From Membranipora membranacea (Eukaryota > Bryozoa > Gymnolaemata > Cheilostomatida > Membraniporidae), in assembly GCA_914767715.1 (NCBI GenBank), contig OU612072.1:9610001-9674000 (forward strand): 64,000 nucleotides of DNA, given 5' to 3'. Positions 45,588 to 59,100 of this stretch are shown in pieces (positions within the stretch are counted from its first letter, which is position 1; the number at the start of each line of letters is the position of its first letter). The notes under the pieces are model-generated. The model made no database searches. It was given only the letters and a program-made list of their open reading frames with translations, and was not told the DNA's origin. The translations under genes were made by a program, and so were the position numbers.

Positions 45588-48500
45588 CTTTTGTATAAAA
45601 TATGATCTGAATTATCATATATCAAGTAATACTTTTTATCAAGGAGGTTATAATTGCAACATCTCATATTTGTTGCTGTATAAATTACGCAAGCTGGAAA
45701 AACCCAAGTGTTAGCTTGGCTGATTGATCTCTTCAGTATCAGTAGGGATGTTTCCGTGAACCAATCTAAGAGAGATCAAATTATAACCAGGAATTGGCTA
45801 GCTCTATGAAGGGACTCCCCCCCCCCCCCTGCACTGAAGAAGCTCTCTGTTAACGGCTTATTTTTTAATTGTTCATGGCAGTTTTATTTTGTTCTTTGCT
45901 ATTTCGTTTAACTCTGTTTATACTGTGGCCACGTGTATCTGGCAGCTAGCAACTGAATAATTCTTAGGATGAAAAATGAAATGCATAATAACATATGAAT
46001 GTAAGTTACTGTCTATGATTCGAATGTTGTTCTCTCAATTTATTCTTCGGGAATTCAATGATCAGAAAAGGTTACATACTTATATATATGTATTTGAGCC
46101 GAAGCCGTCTGTGGTGTGGGCTATCATACATGACGAATATACCACAATGATCAACTTGTGTCTTATTTACCTGCATTTGGAATTGTCCCGATCGTTCTGC
46201 CAGGGCTCACCAGCAGCATAGCATCCAGGCAAACGGATCAAAATCGATCTAGATGATACCCTTCCAACTCAAAGTATAATCACAAAATAAGATTTGAATT
46301 AAACATCACAAGTCCTCTAGACTCTCGAAGAATAGAACCATCTTTGAATTTGCTGAGCAGTGAGATTTGCTGAGCAGTGAGCAGTGAATTTGCTGATTGC
46401 GATGCGTTGTTATGGAATGATATACACAGCACAAATATACTCAGCAGATATAGCATCATAAGATTTCGTTGGTAACTGATTTGAAGAGAGTATATCATCT
46501 TAGTATATGTGAAAAGTGTGTGGTTGTAAGAGAGGTATTATATTACATGGTCTTTTGTTTGATTAAATTTCTTCTGGTGAAAGAATAAATTTAGCCAAAC
46601 CCATGCAATTTAGTTAAGTTTTGCAGAATGAAGGCTACCATTCCCGCAGTTGTGTACTATGCTTTATGCCTGTTTTGTTTTCTCATGCTGCCATTTGATG
46701 ACAGTACAATACCGCCCTCGGACCTTAGGGTTGGCTTAGCCTGAGCCAATCACTGCGAAGTTTAATATTACAGATGAGGTTGCTGCGTAGGTCTTACTTT
46801 CATGGAATATAAGGGTAGCTCTGCAACGGTTTCAGTAGCCAGCATGATCACATCAGGGTAAAAAATTTAATACAACAAAAGACTTATCCTAAATAATTGG
46901 AAGCCGGTTAAATTTGTATCTCTTAGATTAGCCTCAAAATTTTTGCAGTTTTGGGAGGATGGAAGTTGTCATAACTAGCACAGAAAATATTAACACATCG
47001 TCGCTGCATGTATTGATATTGATCGCCTCCTAACTATAATGTTATGAAAAAATAGATAAAAGTTATGAAAATTTATACAATTTATATAACTTATATACAT
47101 ATTATCCTACTCACTAGAAGACAGTTGCGAAACTTTGGCTTGGGCTATGAGAAGACAACTATTATTTTAGTAACATGGTAAATTTGCTGCTCTGGCTCTA
47201 TCTAGATGACCCATTAACAAATTTAGTCAGAATAGTAAATTAATTAACTGTGTCCTTTGAGGCCATCATAAATATATCCAGTAAAGTACAGAAGACATCT
47301 CTTTGTCACAGTTTTACAGCTTCATCATAACATTAGTTTGGACTTTAGGAGCTGCGGTGTTCTCAAGATGATCTGTATGTTTTCAAGCGAGTCCCCTACA
47401 ATAGCGTTTCCGATCTCTCATTTTATCAGGTTAGCTGGTAATACTGTATAATGCTCGACCTGTAATCAGCCACAATGAGAGTGTCACCATATATGTCCAT
47501 ATCGTATATTGATGCTGCTCTGAATCTTTCTTCACCTGTTAGCTCACCTATATACTCTCCTGTTAACAAAAAATAAAACTTCTACAATCTGAAGTCATTG
47601 TACAATGTATGCATGTCAACTAAACTGTGACATGAGTTTTATTATTATTATTATCATGTTTTTATTGAGGTTTTCATATGTATAAGTATGTTATAAACAA
47701 AGGGAAATTTTGCGTGCCAAACCTCGCAAAGAAGTTTTATTGTCAATCATGTATTTAAATTTTAGTGAATTGAAGTCAACTGTTGTTTAGGTTAAAATTT
47801 TATAGTATGAGAGGGCCTAGATGAAAACCAATGTGGATGTGATTGTTTGAATTTAATAAATCATGCCATACACAACATAATAATTTCATGTAATTTATCA
47901 TAATTTAATTTACACTTGAATGTAGCTGATGAACCGAATTGAAACTACAGGATGGGTTTCAAGTAGAATATAGCCAGTAAAAACATATCATATTATGTAA
48001 AAGTCTCATGTGTGATGAATATTTAGGTGTTAATGTATCACCTGTGTCTACATCCAGTATCCATATCCTTGTGTCGGAGTAGTGATTAGTGACCAGTACA
48101 TATCTGTTCTTATAGCAGACAACTCCCTGTGGACATTCTACACGATCAGATCTCCACATCACCTCACCACTGTCTATATTTATTCTAAATACTGTATCAG
48201 TATTATGAACAGTCACAACTAAAGAGTTATCCCCTACTGTAGCCATAGCTATGACGTCACCAGTACATAAGTCACATGGTATATGTTTAACGAGGTCACC
48301 AGTTTTGGAATATACCACAAGTTGTTTGTTCTTTGGGTCAGGAATGATAATTTTGCTGTCAATTATCCTGTGTTTGATGGAGCAAATGACTTGAATGGAA
48401 GATGTCCAATTTCTCAAGAGTTGATTTGTTCCACCATGGTACTGAATTTTGAACTTCTGGTCACCCTTGCCCACAAGGACACTCAGTTTATCAATGTCCA

Positions 48501-51500
48501 CAGTGATGCTACTTCCATACTTATCAACTTTAAGAAACCCTTTCTGGACTTGACCATCTTCACTGATTCTATCTACTGATCCCTCACACCCTACATAAGT
48601 GTACTGTCGGTAGTGACACACTGATTCCGGGTAACTGCTGACCTCACATACTAGCAGTAGAGTCATGGCTTTGGGAGGTGTTGGCTGGTGTGGGATTGGC
48701 TGGTGAGGGGCTAAGTTAGGTTTTCCGGTTGGTTCCAGAGGTGACAGTAGTAGATCATCACTTGCTTTGATATCAAGAGCAGCTTCTGACTCTGTGTCTG
48801 CAATTTATGCGACAAAAAGTACTAAGTAAACAAGTAATAATTAATAATCATGCTCAAACAATAAACGTTGGTCAACTAACATAATCATGCCAAAAATTTA
48901 GTATAACACCCTAGAGGAGTGAAGCATTCCCGGATGAAAAATTTAAGGCGTGCTAACATTCACATCTGCTTAAATTTAACTAACTGATAGCTAACAAAAC
49001 CAGCCCAACTTGACTCTAGCTTACATTTACTCCTATAGGGTATACATGTGAATGTAAATGTAAATGTTCACAGCTGATCTCTATCTTACCCCTAACTACA
49101 AGTTTGACATGATTTTCTGAAGGTTTATATACTGGTATTTCTATATTCATCAGTTCAGTGGTCAGTTTATCCGTCTCCTCTATACCTCTCACTATATCCA
49201 CCTGAAACAAATAGATATAAAACTACTTTGGGCACAAACAGTCAAAGATTCCTGGGAATTTACCATACTTATCAGGAGGAAAATTGTGAAATACATTGGT
49301 TATATTATTGTTTAGATGCAGGATTCAAGGGCGTAGGCTATATTTCATCAAAAGCGCATCTTCAGTATGTTTGGGATATTCAAGGCTTAATTGGCTTTAA
49401 AAGTCCAACCCGCATGACATTTGACATCATTTGAAACAAGTCAAGACATCATGAGAGCGCAAAATCTGCATTTAACATTTTGCTAAGACAAAACAGGTTA
49501 GGAGTCTGTTGATTCTACAAGTGATACAGTCTAGCTATCTCTGAATTCAAAGTGAATTAACAAAATACAAGGGGTTACCTCACCTGGTGGTGATAATAGA
49601 TTCTAGACTCAATCCTCTTCACTCCTCTGCTGATCTTATCCAGTTTGATGCCAACATTGTCATCCAGAAAACTTGTCACTTCTGTCTTAGACTGAGATCT
49701 GCAACTGATCAGCTTGTTCTCCAACTCATCGTACTTTCGCTGGAGTTGTTTTATCTGATGAAAGGTGAGAAGTTTGTGTAAGAATGACACCCCTGTCAGG
49801 GCATTTTGGATGAGAAAACGTTGCTTTGCTGATTCAAAAATGTGGAGTGAACTTTAGAGTTTTATAATGATTATCTGGGTAATTTAAGTGGACAAAAATC
49901 AAATGTCTGGCAAAATTAGACAACAGATATATCAAACTCAGAGCAAAGTCTCGTCGCATGCAATGAATTGAGACCCTGATAAAAATGTGATCTGCTCCAG
50001 TGATAGCATATATAAAAAAGAGCAAATACATGGTCTCATCTGTTTAGCACCCCCTATAACAACTCCTGACATTGATCATCTGAACAATAACATAAGTGGA
50101 AAAAAATTAAATCTCCAGCAAAATCAGGGAGCAGAGGTTTCAAACTCAGAGCCAATTTTCAGCGCAGTCAATGACTTGAAACCCTAAGAAGATCGATGCT
50201 TGCATGTCAGACCTTACTGTAAGAGAACTAGTTTATGCTCCTGAATTCATTCAATGACTTACATTATTTAAAATATACATCGATTTCAGTTGATCAATTC
50301 TCTCTGTGTGGAGTTGTCCAACTCACCATTTAAAAGCAATATTGGAAAACAAAATGAATCAATCATTGAGGGAGATGGCCATACACTAAAACCTTTAAAC
50401 CAGCAGCCAGAAACACAACATGGCTGTGATTGGTTATCGATATTGTGTTTTGCTGAGTTTGGTCCCACCTGGTTATCTCTGGCGTCATGTAATATGGTAA
50501 TCATCTCCTCAGTATCATTCTCCCAGTCTGATAAGATTCTAGTTAACTGTTTGACTATTCCGAGTAGACACTCTTCTTTATCGAATATCCACAGCTTCAT
50601 ATCGTTGATAAGCTTTACAAAGTCATCATTCAATATTTGTAAATCCAGTAGATGATGAGGCAGATCTGTTAATGAAAATCATGATGTCAAAGGAGCTACA
50701 GATTGGACAAACTTCAGCACTCTCAATCATTGCTATAAAAACATGAAACTAAATTGGGGATATAACCATCTAAGATCTAGGGACCTAGGTAAAACACCTT
50801 AAAATTCTAAAGAATTGATTGAATATAATTTGAGTAAATTTCTCAAGACAAGTCCTAAAACTTACTATCGGTGCAGAGCTGATGTCCCATCATACATTTT
50901 GAACAGAAAACTTCATTACATTTCTTACAAGCTAAGGAATAGACTCTGTCGGTGTGCTTCTCACAGTTTCTTATCTCTACCTTTCTATACTCCTTCTTAT
51001 ACTCATCCATTGTTATTCTCTTATGATCATCCAGAGCAAAGTTGTGACCCTGTAAAAATAATTGTGAAGCCCTCCCCATCACACTCTCATATTTGTGTTG
51101 GGTGCGATCAAGGAGTCAACTCTTTGGGGTGAGGGTCTAGCCTTGTCATCCGGCCACGGATTTTGGTTTTTTGGTTTACCCAAAACTGAAAAGAAAAAAA
51201 CCGTGGCCACATGACAGTAGCAATGCATATGCATGGAGAAAAAAAAGTTTCTGCCAGATAAATCAAATTCCATTTCATCAGTCGGGTGCTAAAATCTGAT
51301 CCGACACAGCTCATCAGATCCATAATTTCAATATTTGCAAGAAATTCCAGAGCAGATTAAACATGAAGCTTACATCCATGTGGGGCTTACAGAACTTCTT
51401 CTGGCAGATTACACAGTAAATCTGAGCCATTCTTCTCCTATCATCCTTTCCCATACAAACATCACAGCATAGAAACTTGTCTAGTGGCGCACCTGCAGAT

Positions 51501-52922
51501 GGGATGTCATCTATACCTTCATCGAACACAGTTCTACAACCAAACACAGCAGCGATGAGGAGATATGAGAGATTTCAGGTTTTGATTTACATGACTCCCA
51601 AACTTAAAGTGACTATAGCCAGCCTATTGAATGAATGGTGTTGTCGAGGTAATATGTCCATACAGGTCACCTTTTGAAAAGATTGCTCAAAACAGTGTCT
51701 AGATGCCCATATTTATTTTTCAGAATCCCAAAACCAGCCGAGCCAGGCGGAAAGAAAGCAACCAGAAGTACTAGCTTCATTAGGTAACTCAAGCATTCAA
51801 TGTAGGGTTATTACATCAAGTGGGGTCCGAGATAGTACAATACTGTCAAAAGAAAATTTCAGTCTATCAAAATAAAAACATAGACACAATGAATTACCAT
51901 ATTCTGAAATCGTATGAGCAATAATATGTTACCAAACCTGCAGAGCGGACACTTGACGATCTTAGTAAGTTCAGAGTCTTTTGTCAGACACTTAACACAG
52001 TAGATATGGTCTGGATGACAGGTTAACCTCTTCAGATCATCGTTTTCGAAGCAAAGACCGCACTCCAAGAACTTTGGTTCCATTGAAAACTGTTCATCAG
52101 CAGTCGGTAGGATCGATGGAGCTTTTTCTGCCATCGCTATGTCTGCTTATTGTATGCTACAAATAGAAAGGAAATATCATATGTAAATCTGTAACAAAAT
52201 AAAAACAGTGTCACTGCCTAATAGTGTTCAATAAATGTTTAAGAATGGGTTTGCATAGTCATATAAGTTCGCCCAAGCTGGTTGGTAATAGCTTTATGAC
52301 GAGGGTTCGCACAGTGTAAGGCCAGTAAAATCCATGCCCTTTGTAACAGTGCTATAATAATATCTCACATCTTCTCTAATGCTACTGCACGGTTGGTGGT
52401 TGCAGGGAGAATGGTGGTTGCAAGAATATGTCCAACCACACCGGGAAAAGGCTTTCAGCCAGCCTTCAACAGATCCGATTTGACAGAGTCTGTGATTGAG
52501 CCGATTTGTTTTTCTTCCACACTAAAATAAGTGTTGTGAAATGACTGATGCCAATGGTGTATTTTTTGCAGAACAACTGGAGGGTGAATTGGTTGCTGTA
52601 GTGGCAGTATTTTACAACTGTCTCAAACCAATTGGGAGAGGATCATCCTTGATGTTTAGGATTTATGTATCTATTCTCCTTGTACATGATGCATGTCAAA
52701 TGTGGCCGTCATATTCTGCTGATGCATCTGGCTAACAAAATGGTCACATCTGGATGTGGTCAGTCAAACACACAAAGCGCGTGGCTGTGATTCAGGAATC
52801 AACTGCTTGGATTCTATGATCACTCAGGACTGAAATTCAAGACTGACCCAACTGGTAGCTGGGACTGTGTGTGTACTGATGTTGTAGTGTAGATCCAGCC
52901 TGCCTTCCAACTAGTCTAGGCT
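45588..52922. repeat. Segmental duplication, left unit (TRIM-like gene 1)
   Basis: This unit matches 56112-63241 in the same orientation, through exons, introns and both flanks. It starts just after the SLC39A9 stop codon (cttttgtataaaatatgatctgaattat) and ends at ccaactagtctaggctaat, after which the two copies diverge abruptly. Its first 1.8 kb (45588-47425) holds no gene. Confidence 0.9.
47426..52134 (-). CDS. RING, double B-box, coiled-coil, beta-propeller (TRIM/NHL-type) E3 ubiquitin ligase-like protein 1
   Basis: Eight exons, 51938-52134, 51374-51533, 50866-51049, 50469-50665, 49584-49754, 49090-49201, 48042-48797 and 47426-47559, give 636 residues with all phases matching. RING at 25-65: C-G-L-C, C-H-P-D-H-I-Y-C-V-K-C and C-P-L-C, a C3HC4 set. 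First B-box at about 84-118 (C-C-D-V-C, Y-C-V-I-C, F-C-K-P-H). Second B-box at about 145-178 (C-E-K-H, C-K-K-C, C-S-K-C, G-H). Residues about 185-305 are helical and coiled-coil-like. Residues about 350-636 are repeated beta strands (Y-T-Y-V-G-C-E-G-S-V-D-R-I, R-I-W-I-L-D-V-D-T-G, I-V-A-D-Y), an NHL-like propeller too diverged for me to count blades. By family it is a cytosolic ubiquitin ligase whose propeller selects the target; the target is unknown. Confidence 0.88.
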
Positions 52923-53283
52923 AATGAGCAGTGAAAACAAGCAAGATACCAACACTCTGTGTTAGCATTGACTATGAACTTTAAGGGATTACTCTCAGCA
53001 TTGGTTGGATATCACTGGATTGAATTGGTTTGGTACTAGGTTAATTACTGTAACATGGTAGGCAAGTCTATCTATGCAATGCTATGCAATGCTATGTATG
53101 TAATGAGTTGAATGACTGAATGAGTAAAGGGGGATGATGAACTGACTTGAGAATCATCTGCCAAGAGTGAGTTCATTAGTTTTACCCCTCATTGTAATCT
53201 CAAGCTGCAGGGATTCTGTGTTTTGTAGAAAAACAGGCAATATATGATACTTACATGGAAACTGACCAAAGAGCTTGTGACTG
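52135..53283. other. Upstream region of TRIM-like gene 1
   Basis: Conserved with the region upstream of gene 2 up to 52922, so it probably includes the promoter and 5' UTR. A short minus-strand frame near 52440-52526 (V-E-E-K-Q-I-G-S-I-T-D-S) is shared by both copies but stops after about 22 codons. After 52922 the sequence is unique. Confidence 0.4.
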
Positions 53284-54892
53284 GTGAATGAATCTCTTGT
53301 CTTTCCTCAGGTTTTTTTACTGTGGCAGTGTTTGTTTGTTTGTTTGCTAGTATTTATTCCTATAAGTTTCAGTTTCACTTTGACTAAAAGCATCTGGCCA
53401 ATCAGTGCAAAGATTTATAGTTTTCTACGTAGTACTGTCAATATACAAGAAGAGATAACTTCTAGAACTAAAATGCTGCACTTATTTTTGAAAAAGTGGA
53501 AGGACCTGTTTTCACAAACAGAACTACTCCTGTTGATATTGTGGGAAGGGATGGCGATAAAGATAAATATTATCATGTATGCTTGCAGAGTCGAGTTAGT
53601 GTTCCCATTGGTTTGTAATATTATGATATGCTGAGACTACAGAGTCGCACATGTCGTGCACGTCTACCTATACAGTCGGGCAGGAGTTCGGAAAAATGCA
53701 GAGTTCCCATGCTTGTTGAGCTAGCCATTCAATAACCCCATGTGATCCAACACCCCCGATAGTTCTACCTTTCCATTCTCCTATCCAATTTGACAATTTG
53801 AGTTGCAACACCAATTTATCTCATAACCAGTGCTGTATGTATGGGTGTACAGTGTTCATGTTCGATCTTGCTGGCGTCTCTATAATCATCAAATTACCAA
53901 CACAGCAGAAGACTGACTGTGAAAGAAAGTGCATTCATGGTACTGCATGTTTTTAGGATCTACCCAGATTGCCAACTTCCTTACAAAATTTCATTCATTT
54001 GAGCTGTGCTAAAATAGACTCACAATTAGATAGGCCATTTCCTGATGGCTTTTGAAGTGATTATTGTCCAACTACTGAGAATATTATTTGCGACAAAATA
54101 TATTCTTGAAGTGAAGATGTATGAAAATATGATAGCATTGAGTCTAAACTTAATTTTTCCTCCTTGACGTAATAGACTTGCAACATCAACTGAGCTGTTG
54201 TGAGCTAATGGGTATTCAGAGGGTATGGGATGGATAACATGTTTTTCAAAATGATACTCCTGACGTAAGGATCAAAACATACTTGGTAGCGTGAAATCCT
54301 AGAACAATCTTTCTTCATTTCCTAGTAGCTTTGCCACATTTAAACCCAGCCAGGAACCTTCATAAACTGATGGATTCTGACTGTCTTAGATCCAGATTGG
54401 TCACTGCTGAGAATATTTCAACACAAAGTGTATTTTTGAGGTGAAGATTTATGGCAATAAGACACGTAGTCACTGACAGCCAGTCAGGTGCAAAGAGTCT
54501 AAAGTGATTAGCCAAAAGAATATGTTGAAGAGTATGCCGGTTTAGGACCAAAGAAAAATGGGCCGAGAATCAGCCATTAGAAACAAAGAGTCATGATGGT
54601 AATTATATAGACATTACTAGGCAAAAATCTCATTCCAAACAATGATGATGAAAATTATTGAACTGACTGGGAGGTCAGAAAGAGAAATTTCCTACATACA
54701 GACAGTTGCGATTTATGAAAAAGCTGTTCGACATTTAAGAAAAATAATGAGAGAAATGCCATTTAAATAAAATAATGTATTCTCATTATTTGTACAATGA
54801 TCTTATCATATTGTATCAATATTTAATTATGCATTAATTATATATCATAGTTATTTCATTTATGGAATGCATAATTTTAGCAGCATGTGCAA

Positions 54893-54945
54893 AAATGGCT
54901 CCAAAAATGTGCCCAAAGGAGGTGAGAGTGAAAACTAACGGAAGA
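54893..54945 (+). repeat. Inverted partner of the stretch at 55662-55718
   Basis: ATGTGCCCAAAGGAGGTGAGAGTGAAAACTAACGGAAGAAGACCCAAG is nearly repeated as the reverse complement at 55662-55718, next to the 15-bp minisatellite. The two lie about 750 bases apart, so they are the ends of a foldback or two dispersed repeat copies. Confidence 0.55.
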
Positions 54946-55705
54946 AGACCCAAGCTAAAACCCAACTTTAGCCTGGGCAGGCTGGGGGGGGGGAAGGTTG
55001 GTGGAGAGGGACAGCCAGGGTTAATCCTTTGTGATGTCTTCAAGGTCACGACACAGACCAGACTTAGAAGAAAGTCCAGGAGAAAGAAGGAACGTCAATA
55101 GTGGAGGGGATATCTATCACCTACAAATAACAGTGAGTCAAACTAGAAAAGGTACCAAGACATGTTTTTTTGGGAAAGCATCTGATCAGAGGTTTTAAGA
55201 CACATTTCTCATGCTGAGCGATAGCATAACAAAAAACTTTGCGTATTATTCTATCTGCTAAGCTGTTTTTTGTCTTTACATGATTGGTGTTGTATGTAGG
55301 CTCAAATCAATTCTGCAATATTGTTCCATCACAGTAAGCAGCTTTGAAAAAGATTCCATCCGCAGGGCCGTAGTTTAGAAATAATGGTAGGGGAGGCAAA
55401 AGTCCGAGGCGAGACCAAAGCATCACCAGGAGAGGTGCTGTTAGTTCCTCCCTAAACAATTTAAGGCTTATATTTAGCAAATGGAGATCTCAGAGGAGCT
55501 GATTCTGACATAGATAGTTCAATTATAGTGTTTTAGGCCGCTGTATTAGCCTTCTAGGGGAAGCAGTGCCTCCCTGCCCCACCTAGATCTACGGGCCTGC
55601 ATGGTACATACTTCATATTATGATTATCTGCTCCTGTGACATCAGAGTTGGTTCCACTTGGTTCTTCTTCTTTTTTATTTTCACTCTCACCTTCTTTGGG
55701 CACAA

Positions 55706-55980
55706 TTTTGAAGCCTCGACTTTTGCAGCCTCGACTTTTGCAGCCTCGACTTTTGGAGCCTCGACTTTTGCAGCCTCGACTTTTGGAGCCTCGACTTTTG
55801 GAGCCTCGACTTTTGGAGGCTCGACTTTGGAGCCCCGACTTTTGGAGCCTCGAGTTTTGGAGCCTCGACTTTTGGAGCCTCGACTTTTTGAGCCCCGACT
55901 TTTGGAGCCTCGACTTTTGGAGTCTCGACTTTTGGAGCCTCGACTTTTGGAGCCTCGACTTTTGGAGCCTCGACTTTTGT
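55706..55980. repeat. 15-bp minisatellite (TTTTGGAGCCTCGAC), about 18 units
   Basis: Tandem 15-mers with small changes; TTTTGCAGCCTCGAC units cluster at the left end. Because 15 is a multiple of 3, open frames of over 120 codons appear on both strands with a five-residue period (K-V-E-A-P, S-R-G-S-K). I do not take them as genes, because nothing but the repeat supports them. Confidence 0.9.
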
Positions 55981-56111
55981 CGTCGCTATAAGACAATAAA
56001 TGTTTGGTAATCCTCAGGGTTAAAATCTGATGACTGATGGATGATTACAGATATTATAGGTATAGATAACAATGGCACGTTTGTAATATAAACTCTTGAT
56101 AAGACCAAGGA

Positions 56112-59100
56112 GCTTTTGTATATAATATGATCTGAATTATCCTTATGAGCCCGTATAAGAAGCATTGGTTTTACCAAGGAAGTTAAAATTAGAACATCTC
56201 AGATTTTTTGCTGTATTAATTACGCAAGCTGGAAAAAACCCAAGTGTTAGCTTGGCTAATTGATCTCTTCAGTATCAGTAGGGATGTTTCTGTGAAACGA
56301 TCTTAGGGAGATCAAATTTTAACCAGGGATTGGCTAGCTTTATGAAGGGACTCCCCCCCCCCCTTTGCACCTGAAGAAGCTCTCTGTTAACAGCTTATTT
56401 TTTAATTGTTTATGGCATAGTTTTATTTTGTTCTTTGCTCTTTCGTTTAACTCTGTTTATACTGTGGCCACGTGTAACTGACAGCTAGCAACTGAATAAT
56501 TCTTTGGATGAAAGATAAAATATATAATAAGATATGAATGTACTGTCTATTATTTGACTGCTGTTCCTTCGATTTTTTCTTCGGCAATTCAATGATCAGA
56601 AAAGGTTTCTTACTTATACATAGATATATGAGCAGAAGCCGTCTGAGGTGTGGGCTATCATACATGACGAATATACCACAACGATCAACTTGAGTCTTAT
56701 TTACCTGCATTTGGAATTGCCCCAATCGTTCTGCCAGGGCTCACCAGCAGCATAGCATCCAGGCAAACGGATCAAAATCGATCTAGATGACACCCTTCCA
56801 ACTCAAAGTATAATCACGAAATAAGATTTGAATTAAACATCACAAGTCCTCTAGACTCTCGAAGAATAGAAAAATCTTTGAATTTGCTGAGCAGTGAGAA
56901 GTTATTTGATTGCGATGCATAGTTATGGAATGATATACTCAGCAGATATAGCTTCATAAGATTTCGTTGGCAACTGATTTGAAGAGAGTATATCATCTTA
57001 GTATATGTGAAAAGTGTGTGGTTGAAAGGTAGGTATTATATTACATGGTCTTTGTTTGATTAAATTTCTTCTGGTGAAAGAATAAATTTAGCCAAACCCA
57101 TGCAATTTAGTTTAGTTTTGCAGAATGAAGGCTACCATCCCGCAGTCGTGTACTTTACATGCTTTATACCTGTTCTGTTTAAACTCTGCTGCCATTTGAT
57201 GACATTGCAATACCACCCTCTGACCTTAGGCTTAGCCTGAGCTAATCGCTGCATAGTTTAATATTTCAAATGAGGTTGCTGTGTAGGTTTTCCTTTCATG
57301 GAATATAAGGGTAGCTCTGCAACGGTTTCGGTAACCAGCATAAGCACAACAGGGTAAAAAATTGACTCTTAGATAAGCCTCAAAATATTTGCAGGTTTGG
57401 GAGGATGGAAGTTGTCATAACTTGCACAGAAAACATTGACACATCGTCGCTGCATGGATAAATGTTGATTTACTCCTAACTGTAATGTTATGAAAAAAAG
57501 ATAAAAGTTATGAAAATTAATATAATTTATATACATGTTATCCTACTCACTAGAAGACTGTTGCAAAACTTTGGCTTGGGCCATGAGAAGACAACTGTTA
57601 ATTTAGCAACATGGCAAATTTGCCGCTCTCGCTTTATCTAGATGACCCATTAACAAATTTAGTCAGAATAGTAAATTTATTAACTATGTCCATTGAGGCC
57701 ATCATAAATATATCCAGTAAAGTACAGAAGACATCTCTTTGTCTCAGTATTACAGCTCCATCATAACTTTAGTTTGGACTTTAGGAGCCGCGGTGTTCTA
57801 AAGATGATCTGTATGTTTTCAAGCGAGTCCCCTACAACAGCGTTTCCGATCTCTCATCTTATCAGGTTAGCCGGTAGTACTCTATAATGTTCGAGCTATA
57901 ATCAGCCACAATTAGAGTGTCATCATATATGTCCATGTCTGGTTTTGATGTTTCTCTTGATTTCTCTTTCCCTGTTAGCTCGCCTATGTATTCTCCTGTA
58001 AACAAACAAATTTCTATGATATGAAGTTGTTTGCAGATCAACTTAGGGAGACACAGAATTTCTCTGCACCACAAAGAAAAGGCATGCACCGCATATTTAC
58101 ATGATGTTGTCATTGCATATTCTTTTTTCAAATTGTGAGTGGGTAATTCTCAGCAAGGGACCACAATCGAGTTAATTTAGTCCCAAGAAAAACAAACTGG
58201 GTTGACTGGAGCAACTGACCGTATAATTGTCCTAAGAATAAGTTTTAATGAATAAGTCTAATTCCATACTTTTCAATTACCAAACATAGTAGAAAGCCTC
58301 AAATTAACACCAATACCTGTGTCTACATCCAGTATCCATATCCTTGTGTTAGAGTTTTCATTAGTGACCAGTACATATCTGTTCTTATAGCAGACAACTC
58401 CCGTTGGACCTTCTACACGATCAGATCTCCACATCACCTCACCACTGTCTATATTTATTCTAAATACTGTATCAGTATTATGAACAGTCACAACTAAAGA
58501 GTTATCCCCTACTGTAGCCATAGCTATGATGTCACCAGTACATAAGTCACATGGTATGTTTTTGATGAGGTTGCCAGTAAAGGAATATAAACCTAGCTGT
58601 TTGTTTTCCGGGTCAGGAATGATAATTTTGCTGTCAATTATGCTGTGTTTGTTAACAGTGATGTCTTGAATAGGGCATGTCCAATTCCTAAAGAGTTGAT
58701 TTGTTCCACCATGGTACTGAATTTTGAACTTCTGGCCATCCTTGCCCACAAGGACACTCAGTTTATCATTGTCCACAGTGATGCTACTTCCATACTGATC
58801 AATTTTAAGAAACCCTTTCTGGACCTGATCATCCTCACTGATTCTATCTACTGATCCCTCACACCCTACATAAGTGTACTGTCCATGGTGACAAACTGAC
58901 TCTGGTCCATCGCTGACCTCACATACTCGCAGCAGAGTCATGGCTTGGGGAGGTGTTGTCTGGTGTGGGGTTTTATTGGTCTTACTGGTAGGTTCCAGCG
59001 GCGACAGTAGTAGATCATCACTTGCTTTGATATCAAGAGCAGCTTCTGACTCTGTGTCTGCAAAATGAGTGAAAGAAAATACTTAATCAAAAGTATTATC

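Larger units (their letters stand above)
53284..56111. other. Unique DNA between the two duplication units
   Basis: No supported gene. A 116-codon open frame at 53284-53634 (+) is hydrophobic and has no known motif or splice context. The stretch also contains a G-run near 54988 and the 15-bp minisatellite. Confidence 0.45.

Noticed and set aside
50290-50655. Plus-strand open frame over the TRIM-like gene (also at 60618-60983)
   Set aside because: Antisense shadow of coiled-coil exon 4 and its intron; the minus-strand exon explains the openness.
53284-53634. A 116-codon plus-strand open frame, hydrophobic
   Set aside because: AT-rich, no motif, no partner exon and not in the duplicated units; most likely chance.
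55613-56010. Open frames of about 125 codons on both strands with K-V-E-A-P or S-R-G-S-K repeats
   Set aside because: Produced by the 15-bp minisatellite (a multiple of 3). No conserved flanks or splice sites support a protein.
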